In this document: positions 1 through 7,869 of the stretch, piece after piece | Position numbering within the stretch: the first letter of the stretch is position 1 | Layout of the letters: every line of letters starts with the position of its first letter | Source of the DNA: a virus | Strand: one strand, 5' to 3' | Virus record (IMG/VR): IMGVR_UViG_3300025154_000221 | Span: 1 to 40,108 of that record | Length of the DNA stretch: 40,108 bases | Notes under the pieces: model-generated | Databases searched by the model: none | What the model was told of the DNA's origin: nothing | What the model saw: only the letters and a program-made list of their open reading frames with translations | Made by a program: the position numbers and the translations under genes

Positions 1-580
1 TATAACATCAACAACTGGCACTGGGGATTATGTGTTAGGGCAAATTGCTGATGTTATAAATGACACCTTCCCTCAAAACTTTAAAGACGCTAAATCTGGA
101 TATAAACAAGTTAAAGACTTGCAAAAAAAGTTATCTATAAAATTAAAAGATACTAATATAAATAGAACCTTGCAAAATATTGACAGCGAAGCAAATATAA
201 ACGCTGGATATTATGATTTATTTGGAGAACTCGACGCCATGGCGCCACAAAATCTTAAATTCATGGATGAAGCTGAGGACTTAATCGCAAGGCGTGCTTT
301 TGAAAATTTATTGCCAGGCAGAGGCGGCGGTAGCGGAAGCGCACAAGGAGCAGGTAATTTGTTTAGAAATTCTGCCTTAACTTCACTCGGAACAGCATCT
401 TTGTTCAATCCAAATTTCTTACTTGCTGCGCCTTTGGCTGCAACATTTAGTCCAAAAATCCACAAATTAGGTATACAAGGCGCAGGCGCGCTTAACAAAT
501 TATTAGAAAACCCGCAAGGCCAAGAGTACACAAGAAAAGCATTAATTCAATCCTTGCTAACTTCTCCGGCTTCGCCTTGA
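1..580 (+). CDS. C-terminal end of the third putative ejection protein (continues from 38821)
   Basis: This frame is open from the window edge and is the tail of the gene starting at 38821, because bases 9-134 repeat at 39983-40108 in the same frame. On the circle the protein would be 577 residues. The GTG at 32 is internal and not a real start. The C-terminal part has a Gly/Ser/Ala-rich stretch (about 310-360) and a hydrophobic Ala/Leu-rich segment (about 370-450), as seen in large phage proteins that enter the host membrane during DNA ejection. Its 3' end overlaps the convergent - strand gene by 34 bp. Role is inferred from position after the gp10-like gene. Confidence 0.85.
   Translation, partial: ITSTTGTGDYVLGQIADVINDTFPQNFKDAKSGYKQVKDLQKKLSIKLKDTNINRTLQNIDSEANINAGYYDLFGELDAMAPQNLKFMDEAEDLIARRAFENLLPGRGGGSGSAQGAGNLFRNSALTSLGTASLFNPNFLLAAPLAATFSPKIHKLGIQGAGALNKLLENPQGQEYTRKALIQSLLTSPASP
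9..134. repeat. Left copy of 126-bp terminal direct repeat
   Basis: Identical to 39983-40108. It shows the contig closes on itself, or that the molecule is terminally redundant. Bases 1-8 do not match 39975-39982, so the repeat does not reach the very edge. Confidence 0.95.
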
Positions 581-777
581 CAGCTTTTATAAATTTGATA
601 ACCTATTAACCAAACAAAACCGGCCATTATCCACCATTTTTGATACTCGGGACAATCAAAATGAGCAACTAAAGCGCCAATAAAACAAAAATGAGCAACG
701 CCGTACTCAAGGCTTTCAAATTGCGGATAATGAAACCATTTTTCTGGTGGGTTGATATAATTCTTAAGTCGTTTCAT
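547..777 (-). CDS. Small membrane protein
   Basis: 76 residues. Starts MKRLKNYINPPEKW and contains two hydrophobic stretches, around residues 27-40 and 48-62, consistent with a two-helix membrane protein. It ends in a charged tail. The start overlaps the end of the upstream - strand gene by 14 bp, so the two are a translationally coupled pair. They point against the late genes, which suggests their own promoter and expression at another time, as for a lysogenic accessory gene. No family recognised; superinfection exclusion or a holin-like role are guesses only. Confidence 0.7.
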   Translation of the reverse strand: MKRLKNYINPPEKWFHYPQFESLEYGVAHFCFIGALVAHFDCPEYQKWWIMAGFVWLIGYQIYKSCQGEAGEVSKD

Positions 778-1306
778 TTTTTTCCTTATATTTAAATCCT
801 TCTATTATCCAACATATAGTCCAAAATGGCATTCTGAATATATAAAACAACACCCACAAAGCCATGATTAAGCCAAAAGTGTAATTTATCAACTTAATTA
901 AAATTTTTTTACTGCTAACTGCCTCAATATCATACGGTTTTAATAATTCGTTTATATTGGAAATATTAGAAGTTAGTTTTTGTTTCTTTCCCTCAATTAT
1001 TCGAAAAAACTTTACCTCGTTAAACAAAAGACTATAGCTTATAAATTCATCCACATTTTTATTGTCATTTATATATTTTTTTACGTCAAAAAGAGGATAT
1101 TCTGCGTATTGATTATAAACATATGAATTTAAAAAATCATAACTAGTAAGAATATTATTTATTTTAACAGGTACGTAGCCTTTGTTTTGACTTGAAAAAA
1201 CTTTGTAATTTTCAATATAAAAATTTGAAGCTATAAAAATAACAAAAATACTAAGTATCGCCCAAGCTACAGCAGCTATTCTATACAGCCCTTTCTTTAA
1301 TTCCAC
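764..1306 (-). CDS. Membrane protein with two transmembrane helices and an extracytoplasmic domain
   Basis: 180 residues from a GTG at 1306-1304, preferred because GAGGTG lies just upstream; a TTG at 1318 would add four residues but overlaps that site. A hydrophobic helix near the N-terminus (AAVAWAILSIFVIFIASNFY), a polar central domain of about 110 residues, then a second hydrophobic segment (LINYTFGLIMALWVLFYIF) and a charged end. This N-in, C-in hairpin layout places the middle outside the cytoplasmic membrane. It is first gene of a two-gene - strand cassette between the ejection and fibre genes. Function unknown. Confidence 0.7.
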   Translation of the reverse strand: MELKKGLYRIAAVAWAILSIFVIFIASNFYIENYKVFSSQNKGYVPVKINNILTSYDFLNSYVYNQYAEYPLFDVKKYINDNKNVDEFISYSLLFNEVKFFRIIEGKKQKLTSNISNINELLKPYDIEAVSSKKILIKLINYTFGLIMALWVLFYIFRMPFWTICWIIEGFKYKEKNETT

Positions 1307-1358
1307 AGCACACCTCAATTTTTAATATAAATTACTTTACCACAAAAAAGATAAATAA

Positions 1359-1619
1359 ATGACAAGTTTCAACCGCAAAAATCTAAACACGGTATACAGC
1401 AAAATATACCACCTCCCCGACGTGGACGACTACCGTGTCAACGCCGGAAAGACTGCATTTATTAAAACGGACGAGTCAGGTATTGAGTGGGATGACCTCA
1501 AGGCCACCGACGGCACTGCCGGGGCTACGGCTGATGTTGAAACACTTGCGCCTGGTGGCACAACCACAAGGACATTGCATTTTAAAAACGGATTATATAC
1601 AGGATACACCGATTCATAA
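1359..1619 (+). CDS. Tail fibre or baseplate-associated small protein
   Basis: 86 residues, rich in Thr, Gly and Asp. The segment TDESGIEWDDLKATDGTAG resembles linker repeats seen in phage tail fibre proteins, where a predicted value is followed by a test of the next repeat. It opens the fibre gene cluster and is followed 12 bp later by a longer fibre protein. Start codon ATG at 1359 has only a weak purine site upstream. Function is inferred from composition and position. Confidence 0.65.
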   Translation: MTSFNRKNLNTVYSKIYHLPDVDDYRVNAGKTAFIKTDESGIEWDDLKATDGTAGATADVETLAPGGTTTRTLHFKNGLYTGYTDS

Positions 1620-1631
1620 AGGAGAATAAAA

Positions 1632-2576
1632 TTGGCACAAATAAGTTCATTAACGCAGTTCACCAATGGGATTTCGGCGCAGGCTCCTGACGTAAATGCA
1701 AATTTAGAAACATTAAGACAGGGACACAACGCCCACGATACACGACTGGATACACTGGAAACGGAAACCCGCCCAGTTGATGAAGGTGGTACTGGTTTGG
1801 CCTCATACACTGTCGGAGATACACTGTACGCTTCTGGGGCTACTACTATTGCTAAATTAGCAAAGGGCACTGCTTTACAGTATTACAGGATGAACTCAGG
1901 AACGACGGCGCCAGAGTGGGCCACTATATATACTTTTAAGGAATACGGACTCACGCTTTCCCATAGCGGCGGGAATATAGCTGTAGCCGCAGGCGCACGC
2001 TGGGATGATACTTATACCGAAAAACTAGAACACGCAGGGGGCACTTTAACGGTTGGAACCTTGACATCTGCAAGTCCAGCAACTAGGTATTATATTTTCG
2101 TAGGCAAGGATGCTAGCGGAGATGAAACATTTGAAAAAGACACAAACTCTGACGGTTCCGGATTATCAACAATTACAGGAACAAAAACTTGCATAGGGGA
2201 ATTTTACGCTCAGGTGTCCTCAACCAGTATAGACACTACTATTTTGGTTACATACCATGCTGACGGTACTAAAACTTATGATTATACGCAGGCTAGCGGG
2301 AGCTTTCCAACTGCGACTACTGCAATACCACACGGCTTAAATACAAAAAAAATAATAGCCTTAATAAGAGCAATAAGGAATGCGGATTCAGAAGAATTTA
2401 ATTTAATGACTGGTAACAGTCCTGATGCCTACGATCCTCTGCATATAGATACCGTTAACGCAATAAATGTACAATTTGTTTCTAATTTTATCGTTGTTGA
2501 TAGCGATGGAACGGTAGCCACTATCCAAAACTCGGCTGACTACAGCCTTAAAGTAATTATTAAAACTTTATTATAG
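1632..2576 (+). CDS. Tail fibre protein
   Basis: 314 residues from TTG at 1632, chosen because AAAGGAGAATAAAA precedes it. The N-terminus (about 1-45) is predicted helical and may be trimeric coiled coil (NLETLRQGHNAHDTRLDTLE). It is followed by the typical fibre repeat VDEGGTGLASYTVGDTLYAS and then beta-rich Gly/Thr/Ser sequence. Such a layout fits a trimeric receptor-binding fibre with an N-terminal attachment region. Followed 8 bp later by a small helical protein that could be a chaperone or adaptor. Confidence 0.8.
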   Translation: MAQISSLTQFTNGISAQAPDVNANLETLRQGHNAHDTRLDTLETETRPVDEGGTGLASYTVGDTLYASGATTIAKLAKGTALQYYRMNSGTTAPEWATIYTFKEYGLTLSHSGGNIAVAAGARWDDTYTEKLEHAGGTLTVGTLTSASPATRYYIFVGKDASGDETFEKDTNSDGSGLSTITGTKTCIGEFYAQVSSTSIDTTILVTYHADGTKTYDYTQASGSFPTATTAIPHGLNTKKIIALIRAIRNADSEEFNLMTGNSPDAYDPLHIDTVNAINVQFVSNFIVVDSDGTVATIQNSADYSLKVIIKTLL

Positions 2577-2584
2577 GAGATTTT

Positions 2585-2914
2585 ATGAAAATATACACTA
2601 ATTTAGAAGGTAAAAAGCAGCATTTTATAGGCTGTATCCCCGAGGGTTGGCGGGAAATGACCGCCGAGGAATTGCAGGCAGAGGAGCAGGCAAAACAGGC
2701 TTTATACGCTAAAAAAACAATACTCTTGACTGAGTGGGAAAAGATAGACAGAGGCTTAAAAGCTCAATTTAAACCTATTAAAGACGAGGTAGAATCCTGC
2801 CTTAATAGTGGCGATATTGTAGGGGCATTAGAAACAATGCAGACCGCCGAGCTCACAACAACAAAATTAAAAGACATTAGAACAAAGTTTATTAGTTTAT
2901 TACAAGGAGAATAA
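2585..2914 (+). CDS. Small helical protein following the tail fibre gene
   Basis: 109 residues, largely helical and charged with an N-terminal beta-like part (MKIYTNLEGKKQHFIGC) and the segment MTAEELQAEEQAKQALYAKK. Size, position right after a fibre gene and the short beta start followed by a long helix recall tail-fibre assembly proteins, but sequence identity is not evident. Start is supported by TAGGAGATTTT. Probably translated with the fibre. Confidence 0.7.
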   Translation: MKIYTNLEGKKQHFIGCIPEGWREMTAEELQAEEQAKQALYAKKTILLTEWEKIDRGLKAQFKPIKDEVESCLNSGDIVGALETMQTAELTTTKLKDIRTKFISLLQGE

Positions 2915-2917
2915 ATT

Positions 2918-3232
2918 ATGGTAATGGGATTTGATTCAATGAAAAACGCCGTACAGGAGGGCATAACCCCTGATTCAGTAGTACATGGCAGAAAAACATT
3001 TTTAGCCCCCGGCGCCGCTGTGTCCATAGGAGATAGCACGACTTTAAAACAAGGCGTTAACGTAAAAACTACAACAGGAACGGTATATCTTGGCGGCGTG
3101 GGTGTTGATGATACTGACGGCTACGCTTTAGCCTCTACAGACGCCCCTATATTTATACCTTGTGATAACTTAGCTGATATTCTAGGCCGTGCATTAGCGA
3201 GCAATGCTTCTATATCATTTATAGGCGGATAG
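2918..3232 (+). CDS. Structural protein of the fibre cluster, unknown
   Basis: 104 residues, Gly/Ala/Thr/Val-rich and beta-prone (HGRKTFLAPGAAVSIGDS). It starts at ATG 2918 behind AAGGAGAATAAATT, three bases after the previous stop. The composition fits a virion surface or fibre-adaptor protein. No family recognised. Confidence 0.65.
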   Translation: MVMGFDSMKNAVQEGITPDSVVHGRKTFLAPGAAVSIGDSTTLKQGVNVKTTTGTVYLGGVGVDDTDGYALASTDAPIFIPCDNLADILGRALASNASISFIGG

Positions 3233-3233
3233 A

Positions 3234-3353
3234 ATGCTGTTTTTATGGCGAAGAATATATCATAACGTAGTCTCAAATTATTTCATGGTCGACCATAGCG
3301 GCAACTATATAGTTGACCACGAGAACAATAAACTAATACTTTTATTGGAGTAA
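3234..3353 (+). CDS. 39-residue protein in fibre cluster
   Basis: Short frame beginning two bases after the previous stop, with GGCGGA upstream, and ending three bases before the next start. Sequence begins MLFLWRRIYHNVVSN and contains the repeat-like YFMVDHSGNYIVDHENNKLI. The tight spacing on both sides and a suitable ribosome site argue for a real gene. No function assigned. Confidence 0.55.
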   Translation: MLFLWRRIYHNVVSNYFMVDHSGNYIVDHENNKLILLLE

Positions 3354-3356
3354 ATT

Positions 3357-3659
3357 ATGCTTAAAAAATACTTCCCCACGTTCACCCGTGGGGTCTTATG
3401 GCTGAATAATAAATTAAAACCTCACAAAGATACCAAGGACCTGATTAAAAGGCACTGTGTCAATGCAGAGTATCTTTTCTATGGGAAAGGGCAGGGAGCA
3501 TTAAAGAAAAGCTTTGTGCTGCGTAAGATTGATGAATTAAAGGAGCTGCCCGCCGAGCTTGAAAAGCTCGCACGCTCGCCAAAGCCGGAGGATTATAGAA
3601 AATTCAAGCAATTACTAAATAATTTGCTTGAAGAATCAGTGAGGGGAATAAATGGCTGA
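3357..3659 (+). CDS. Basic helical protein of fibre cluster
   Basis: 100 residues, Lys/Leu/Glu-rich. The C-terminal half is helical (DELKELPAELEKLARSPKPE). TTGGAGTAAATT precedes the start. The 3' end overlaps the next gene by 8 bp, indicating coupled translation. No family recognised; a chaperone or adaptor for neighbouring fibre proteins is possible. Confidence 0.65.
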   Translation: MLKKYFPTFTRGVLWLNNKLKPHKDTKDLIKRHCVNAEYLFYGKGQGALKKSFVLRKIDELKELPAELEKLARSPKPEDYRKFKQLLNNLLEESVRGING

Positions 3660-4104
3660 TATAAGAATAACTGCATTAAGCGCAGCGGCATCTCTTGATA
3701 TAAACGCTGATTATATCCATATAGGCCAGCCCACCGCTGATAAAAAATTATTACTAATTGATTTAAAGACCGGTTTAAATCTTAATAACGTTGCTAATAT
3801 TGCATGGGGCGACGCCAACGCCCAAACAGGCACCACATACACTATACAAGCCACAGACAACGGCAAAGTAATCACGGCAAGCAATGCCAGCGCAATTACA
3901 ATAACTATTCCTGATACATTAAGTGCTGAATTCTCCTGCACTGTAATCCAAATTGGGGCTGGTCAGGTGACATTTGCAGGATCGGGATCAATGGTTATAA
4001 AACACCCAGATAATCACACCAAAACAAGAAAACAGGAATCAATTGTCAGTTTATATGTAAGGGCTACAAATATAACCAATCTTGCGGGAGATACGGCAGC
4101 ATGA
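3652..4104 (+). CDS. Tail fibre/tailspike-type beta protein
   Basis: 150 residues. The stretch TDNGKVITASNASAITITIP followed by an IGAGQVTFAGSG turn is a recurrent beta-strand repeat of phage fibre and tailspike proteins. The N-terminus (MADIRITALSAAASLDINAD) resembles the attachment segments of such proteins. It overlaps the LamG gene by 4 bp (ATGA). It probably forms part of the receptor-binding apparatus together with its neighbours. Confidence 0.75.
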   Translation: MADIRITALSAAASLDINADYIHIGQPTADKKLLLIDLKTGLNLNNVANIAWGDANAQTGTTYTIQATDNGKVITASNASAITITIPDTLSAEFSCTVIQIGAGQVTFAGSGSMVIKHPDNHTKTRKQESIVSLYVRATNITNLAGDTAA

Positions 4105-4868
4105 GTTTTGTATTACCAAGTTTTCAAGGGTTTATTAAGCCTTCCGGAGTCCCTAATTATGTAACAAGCGGCCTTTTGGCTTTCTGGCACGCTGGCAATT
4201 ATAATGGCAGCGGTGACTTAATTACGAATACCCCGTCTTTTCCGTCTACATGGACTGATTTAAGTGGCAATAGTAAAAATTTAACTTTTAATAATTTTGC
4301 CGGGACAACGTCCTCTGGGGCTGATGGGAATAACACATCTGGTACACCATCAAAAGTTGTGCACGACGGGACTGACGATTATTGTGTCAAGGAATCAGAT
4401 AGTATTGTTGACGGAGTAACAGCGGTAAGTCTTGAGTGCTGGTTTATAATGACAGATCATTTATCAGGCCGTCCATTGATTAGCTTGTCAAATACTACAA
4501 GCAATTATATTACTATGTTAGCTCATAGTTCCATCGCATCAACTTGTAGATGTGTAGTTAGCCGTAGTACTGCTCAAATTCTTGACAGATCGGGTGGAGC
4601 TGCTCTAACTGATGGACAAATATATCATTTAGTTTTTACAAAGACGGGCAACACTGGCAAATTGTATATTGATGGGAATTACAATAACCAAAATACAGGC
4701 ATGACTCATAGCACGAGTTTTTCGAGTGTAAATATTGAAATAGGTAGATTTGTTGGCGGATCAACCTCATACCTAAAAGGAGGGGTTATTACTGCCAGAG
4801 TATACAACAAAGCCCTTTCTGATAGCGAAGTAACGCAAAATTATAATGCAGGATATATATGGAGTTGA
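4101..4868 (+). CDS. LamG/concanavalin A-like lectin domain adhesin
   Basis: 255 residues. From about residue 25 it carries the hallmarks of the LamG (laminin G-like) jelly-roll family: FWHAGNYNGSG, TWTDLSGNSKNLTFNN, SLECWF, GQIYHLVFTKTG, GKLYIDG and a closing ARVYNKALSDSEVTQNYNAG. Such domains bind carbohydrate, so the protein likely recognises host surface glycans. Start overlaps the previous fibre gene by 4 bp. Binding partner and exact place in the tail cannot be read from sequence. Confidence 0.85.
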   Translation: MSFVLPSFQGFIKPSGVPNYVTSGLLAFWHAGNYNGSGDLITNTPSFPSTWTDLSGNSKNLTFNNFAGTTSSGADGNNTSGTPSKVVHDGTDDYCVKESDSIVDGVTAVSLECWFIMTDHLSGRPLISLSNTTSNYITMLAHSSIASTCRCVVSRSTAQILDRSGGAALTDGQIYHLVFTKTGNTGKLYIDGNYNNQNTGMTHSTSFSSVNIEIGRFVGGSTSYLKGGVITARVYNKALSDSEVTQNYNAGYIWS

Positions 4869-4872
4869 CGCA

Positions 4873-5124
4873 ATGAATTGGATTATTTTACCTAAATCAA
4901 AATATTTAGAACTTGGGCTAGATCAAGTTTTTCCAGATTCAAGAGAATCACTTAACGGCGATAAAGTGACCTTGCACGTAGTTTTATTGGATAGGATTCC
5001 AGGATTACTGCAACGGCTTTTAATGGAAAAAATTCAGAATCCAGGGATTGATCTCTGGCTAGAAGAAGAATCATATTTTGATTCAAGCCTAGAATGGAAT
5101 AATCAAGGCTCAGATCCCGTATAA
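4873..5124 (+). CDS. Small protein after the adhesin gene
   Basis: 83 residues from ATG 4873, preferred over an upstream in-frame ATG at 4846 because GGAG at 4861-4864 is well placed. Begins MNWIILPKSKYLELGLDQVF and is mixed alpha/beta with several acidic residues at its end. It converges on, and overlaps by 15 bp, a - strand gene. No family recognised. Confidence 0.65.
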   Translation: MNWIILPKSKYLELGLDQVFPDSRESLNGDKVTLHVVLLDRIPGLLQRLLMEKIQNPGIDLWLEEESYFDSSLEWNNQGSDPV

Positions 5125-5289
5125 AAATTCAGTCAAAGGCTCTGATTTTATTTCTTTTATCATTTTCCCGCAATCTAGGCACTTTTTATACTTTATATGG
5201 ATAATAGCGTCATATTCAATCCATTGCTCCATATTGGTATATTCAGTACGCACATGTTCGCAAAAAAATATTTTAAAAAACTTAATCAT
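5110..5289 (-). CDS. 59-residue Cys-rich protein (possible zinc ribbon)
   Basis: Starts at ATG 5289-5287 behind a TGAGGT site. It has C10-x-H12 near the N-terminus and a CLDCG knuckle at about 37-41, consistent with a small zinc-binding fold. It lies in the only gap of the lysis/fibre region and is oriented against the late genes. It belongs to the large set of tiny Cys-rich proteins in this genome. Function unknown. Confidence 0.55.
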   Translation of the reverse strand: MIKFFKIFFCEHVRTEYTNMEQWIEYDAIIHIKYKKCLDCGKMIKEIKSEPLTEFLYGI

Positions 5290-5366
5290 ACAAACCTCAT
5301 TTTTTAATAAGTATAAACAATAAATACAGCATTACAAGTCTTTAGTTTGTTGAGGATGTAGCGCAA

Positions 5367-5600
5367 ATGGAATTAATAAAAAAATACGGGCTAACAGCCT
5401 TATTTGTGGGCATTATCTTTGTTCAGGTAGGCTGGTTTCCGACTAAAGAAGAAATGCGGGCGTATGCAGAGCAAAACTATGTACCTCAATGCCAATTTAA
5501 AGTAATTATTGAAGCTCAAAACAAACAATATGAAGCTCAGGACAAAGAGCTTAAGTACATTAGAAATCGTGTTGATGGAATTTATGAGAAATTAAAATGA
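5367..5600 (+). CDS. Membrane-anchored coiled-coil protein (lysis accessory, spanin-like)
   Basis: 77 residues. A hydrophobic segment at residues 8-22 (GLTALFVGIIFVQVG) is followed by a charged helix rich in Gln, Lys and Glu (IIEAQNKQYEAQDKELKYI). One N-terminal membrane helix plus a periplasmic helix is the plan of inner-membrane spanins, but also of other small phage proteins. Located just upstream of two cell-wall hydrolase candidates and coupled by ATGA to the next gene. The lysis role is an inference. Confidence 0.65.
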   Translation: MELIKKYGLTALFVGIIFVQVGWFPTKEEMRAYAEQNYVPQCQFKVIIEAQNKQYEAQDKELKYIRNRVDGIYEKLK

Positions 5601-5761
5601 CCACCACGCTATATCAATTCAAACAAGATTTTAAGAAATTTCTAGACCATTTTAATCCTGACTATTCCAAGCGTGAGGCCACGCATAGGGAGTATGCAGA
5701 GCATTTAATGCTGGATACAATGACCGGAGGGTTTGATAATGACTCTGAAAGCAGAGATTAA
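5597..5761 (+). CDS. 54-residue protein in lysis cluster
   Basis: ATG overlaps the previous stop (ATGA) and the 3' end overlaps the M15 peptidase gene by 23 bp. The sequence MTTTLYQFKQDFKKFLDHFN is predicted helical and the rest is polar. Double coupling to neighbours supports expression. Function unknown. Confidence 0.6.
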   Translation: MTTTLYQFKQDFKKFLDHFNPDYSKREATHREYAEHLMLDTMTGGFDNDSESRD

Positions 5762-6122
5762 AAACTTTACAGAAACGGAATTGCGTTGTAAATGCTGTAA
5801 ATTATTCAACATGAGTGACCAGCATTTAATCAATTTGCAGGCGTTGCGGTATAGATATGGATTACCTTTGGCAGTTACTTCCGGGTGCAGGTGCATGAAG
5901 CACAATGGAAGCGTTGGCGGGGTGCCCAACAGCAGGCACCAGGCAAGCACAAAAGAAGCTGACGCAACAGATTTAACCTGTAATGATTTACCGGCCTTGT
6001 ATCACGTTGCTAAAAACATAGGGCTGTTCAAGGAAGTAATCTGGTATGCCGCCTCTGGCTTTATACACGTTTCTAGTTATCCCGATAAGCCGGGGATTTA
6101 TTACGGTGAAGTAGATAAGTAA
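5739..6122 (+). CDS. M15-family peptidase (endolysin-type D,D/L,D-peptidase)
   Basis: 127 residues from ATG 5739, behind GGAGGG; a TTG two codons earlier is too close to that site. Matches the peptidase M15A (PF08291-type) pattern: SGCRC, then SRH at residues 65-67, AD at 74-75 and FIHVS with H110. H67, D75 and H110 are the expected zinc ligands. The family cuts peptide bridges in peptidoglycan, so this is a likely lysis enzyme. No signal peptide or membrane helix, so it needs a holin or a tail to reach the wall. Confidence 0.85.
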   Translation: MTLKAEIKNFTETELRCKCCKLFNMSDQHLINLQALRYRYGLPLAVTSGCRCMKHNGSVGGVPNSRHQASTKEADATDLTCNDLPALYHVAKNIGLFKEVIWYAASGFIHVSSYPDKPGIYYGEVDK

Positions 6123-6133
6123 AGGGGTTAATT

Positions 6134-6649
6134 ATGCTTATAGATACATCAAGACTTGATATAACAAAACAATACGTTTGTAGCGAGGTCGGAACCAGCA
6201 CTACAGCAAAAATTTTACAACAATTACAGCACAGAAAATATAAGGATATCCCCCGCAAGGAAATAGCCTCGCATACATTTGCGCTTATTTGGAGAGGTAC
6301 AAGCTGGTATGTTTGGGAAAATCATTTAGAATGGAAAGGAATTAAAGAATATCCTCTCGAAATGTACGAAGAAATTAATATAAACAAATCCCCGAAAAAA
6401 GTATTAATTAATGAATATCCCCTCAATTTAGATGCCCTAGAATACCTAAGAAATAACAACCCGGGCTATTCCGTCCTTGATCTTGGAAAGATTACTTCTA
6501 AAAGATTGCTGGGGCTAAAACTCCCCAACACTCCCGGGATGGTGTGCAGCGAAACTATTGCTAATTGCGGGTTTGATATATGTAATAAATTAAATATTAA
6601 ATCTGAATACATCACACCAGTAGACTGGCAATACTTTTTTATGCAGTAA
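6134..6649 (+). CDS. Permuted NlpC/P60-type papain-like cysteine peptidase
   Basis: 171 residues. The order of catalytic motifs is circularly permuted, as in the YiiX/LRAT-like branch: SHTFALIW with H47 comes first, an acidic site follows in WYVWENHLEWKG, and VCSE with C138 comes near the C-terminus (known of the family: HVGI... then CSELV). Such enzymes cut amide or thioester bonds in lipids, cell wall or proteins. Placed 11 bp after the M15 peptidase and last before the late terminator, so a second wall enzyme or a host-modifying acylhydrolase. Assignment rests on motifs only. Confidence 0.6.
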   Translation: MLIDTSRLDITKQYVCSEVGTSTTAKILQQLQHRKYKDIPRKEIASHTFALIWRGTSWYVWENHLEWKGIKEYPLEMYEEININKSPKKVLINEYPLNLDALEYLRNNNPGYSVLDLGKITSKRLLGLKLPNTPGMVCSETIANCGFDICNKLNIKSEYITPVDWQYFFMQ

Positions 6650-6677
6650 TAAACCTCCTCCCAATATAGCAAAACCC

Positions 6678-6712
6678 AGCCCGGCAACACATTTGAACTT
6701 GCTGGGCTTTTT
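6678..6712. terminator. Rho-independent terminator at end of late genes
   Basis: AGCCCGGCAA pairs with TTGCTGGGCT (one G-U), loop of 11, followed by TTTTT on the + strand. It also overlaps the 3' end of the - strand gene at 6711-7253, so it separates two convergent units. Confidence 0.85.
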
Positions 6713-7253
6713 ATTGCCTATTAAATATCTTTTTGTTTAACAGGTTGAGCAGACCAGTAAGTAGATTTTTCTGCTTATTATTGTGCTTATTTTGAGCAGC
6801 TTTTAAGGTTAATATCTGCTCATCTTTATCTACTAAATCCTTTTCTAATCTATCTATTAACCTGTCTTTATCTTCAAGTCGTTTATCTTTTTCATTAAGA
6901 GCTATTAAGTAACCTTCACTCATTATTTTAAGGTATTTTTCAGGGTCTTTATTATCACTACTTAATGGAGGTAAATCTATTATAGCCTTGTTTTCTGCCT
7001 GCTCATTAGGTGTAAATATCTGCTCATTAGGCAGTTTTTGAGCAGGTTTTTTTTGCCGGTTATATTCAAGCTCATGCTCTATTGCGTCGTATTCCTTTTG
7101 AGTAAGGAACACAGCCTTGCATAAGCGCCCATTATACATTTTTTTTGTACGCTTAAATTGATACCTTTTGATTTTTTTTTCAATGGTATTATAATCTGTT
7201 TTAAAATTGTCCACTATCTCACGAATAGCATACGGAACCCTGTCTTCATTCAT
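6711..7253 (-). CDS. HTH protein with C-terminal coiled coil
   Basis: 180 residues. N-terminal 65 residues look like a helix-turn-helix (YAIREIVDNFKTDYNTIEKK followed by a wing with KAVFLTQKEYDAI). A Pro/Gln-rich linker follows, then a heptad-like coiled coil (EKDKRLEDKDRLIDRLEKDL). This plan is common among phage and plasmid DNA-binding regulators or segregation accessory proteins. The palindrome TTGTACAA at 7284-7291 upstream may be its operator. Exact role unknown. Confidence 0.7.
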   Translation of the reverse strand: MNEDRVPYAIREIVDNFKTDYNTIEKKIKRYQFKRTKKMYNGRLCKAVFLTQKEYDAIEHELEYNRQKKPAQKLPNEQIFTPNEQAENKAIIDLPPLSSDNKDPEKYLKIMSEGYLIALNEKDKRLEDKDRLIDRLEKDLVDKDEQILTLKAAQNKHNNKQKNLLTGLLNLLNKKIFNRQ

Positions 7254-7301
7254 TACTCAATATCCACTCAATGAATGTAAAATTTGTACAACAACTGCCT
7301 A

Positions 7302-7329
7302 TTGACAGCATGTTATTTAAAATTATAAA
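7302..7329 (+). promoter_or_regulatory. Sigma70-type promoter
   Basis: TTGACA (7302-7307), 16-bp spacer, TATAAA (7324-7329). It would drive the gene at 7474 with a leader of about 140 bases. Confidence 0.7.
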
Positions 7330-7473
7330 ATAAAAATGCTTTAAAGCAAAAACTTCATATAAATAAAAAAGCACTTCTCGGTAAAAGAAGCACTCAATTT
7401 AAACTCAATAATAATTGTAGCATACCCTCCGAGAATTGCAATAGTTCTAATGGAAATTTTTAGGAGGATATTT

Positions 7474-7869
7474 ATGTCACAAGATCTCGAATCGTTAAAC
7501 CAGGTGTTACTTGCCGAACAGCTTCGCCAGCGTTACCAAAAGGCTTCACCCCCTTTTGAACAGAATACGGAGTATAAACCACGTAATATAAACCGTATTC
7601 TTAATATAGAAAAGATACGTAATATAGGACGTTATATAGACGTTCAGGGTCGTTTGCCATTAGAACAATGGAAACGGCTTTGCAACTTTCTAAAGTACGA
7701 CCTTGGTTGTTATGCGGAAAGAAAACTTGTTAATGAGTTCGGCCCGGCAAAAATAATTTCAATGATTGAGGAGTGTGCCGCAGCTGAGCAAGAAGGAGCA
7801 ATTAAGACAACGCCCGGGCAATGGTTTCAGGGTTATATTAAAAAATTGCGTTTAAAACAGGCTTGTTAG
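7474..7869 (+). CDS. Conserved-looking phage protein of unknown function
   Basis: 131 residues from ATG 7474, set by TAGGAGGAT; an in-frame ATG at 7450 precedes this ribosome site and is unlikely. Central part is Arg/Ile/Asn-rich (PRNINRILNIEKIRNIGRYI), the C-terminal half is helical with GQWFQGYIKKLRLKQ. Basic overall and possibly nucleic-acid binding. First gene after a strong promoter, with an HNH endonuclease gene downstream. No family recognised. Confidence 0.7.
   Translation: MSQDLESLNQVLLAEQLRQRYQKASPPFEQNTEYKPRNINRILNIEKIRNIGRYIDVQGRLPLEQWKRLCNFLKYDLGCYAERKLVNEFGPAKIISMIEECAAAEQEGAIKTTPGQWFQGYIKKLRLKQAC

Noticed and set aside
7381-7402. Possible terminator around GCACTTC...GAAGCAC
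   Set aside because: The arms are partly direct repeats; only five base pairs form and the T-tract is poorly placed.
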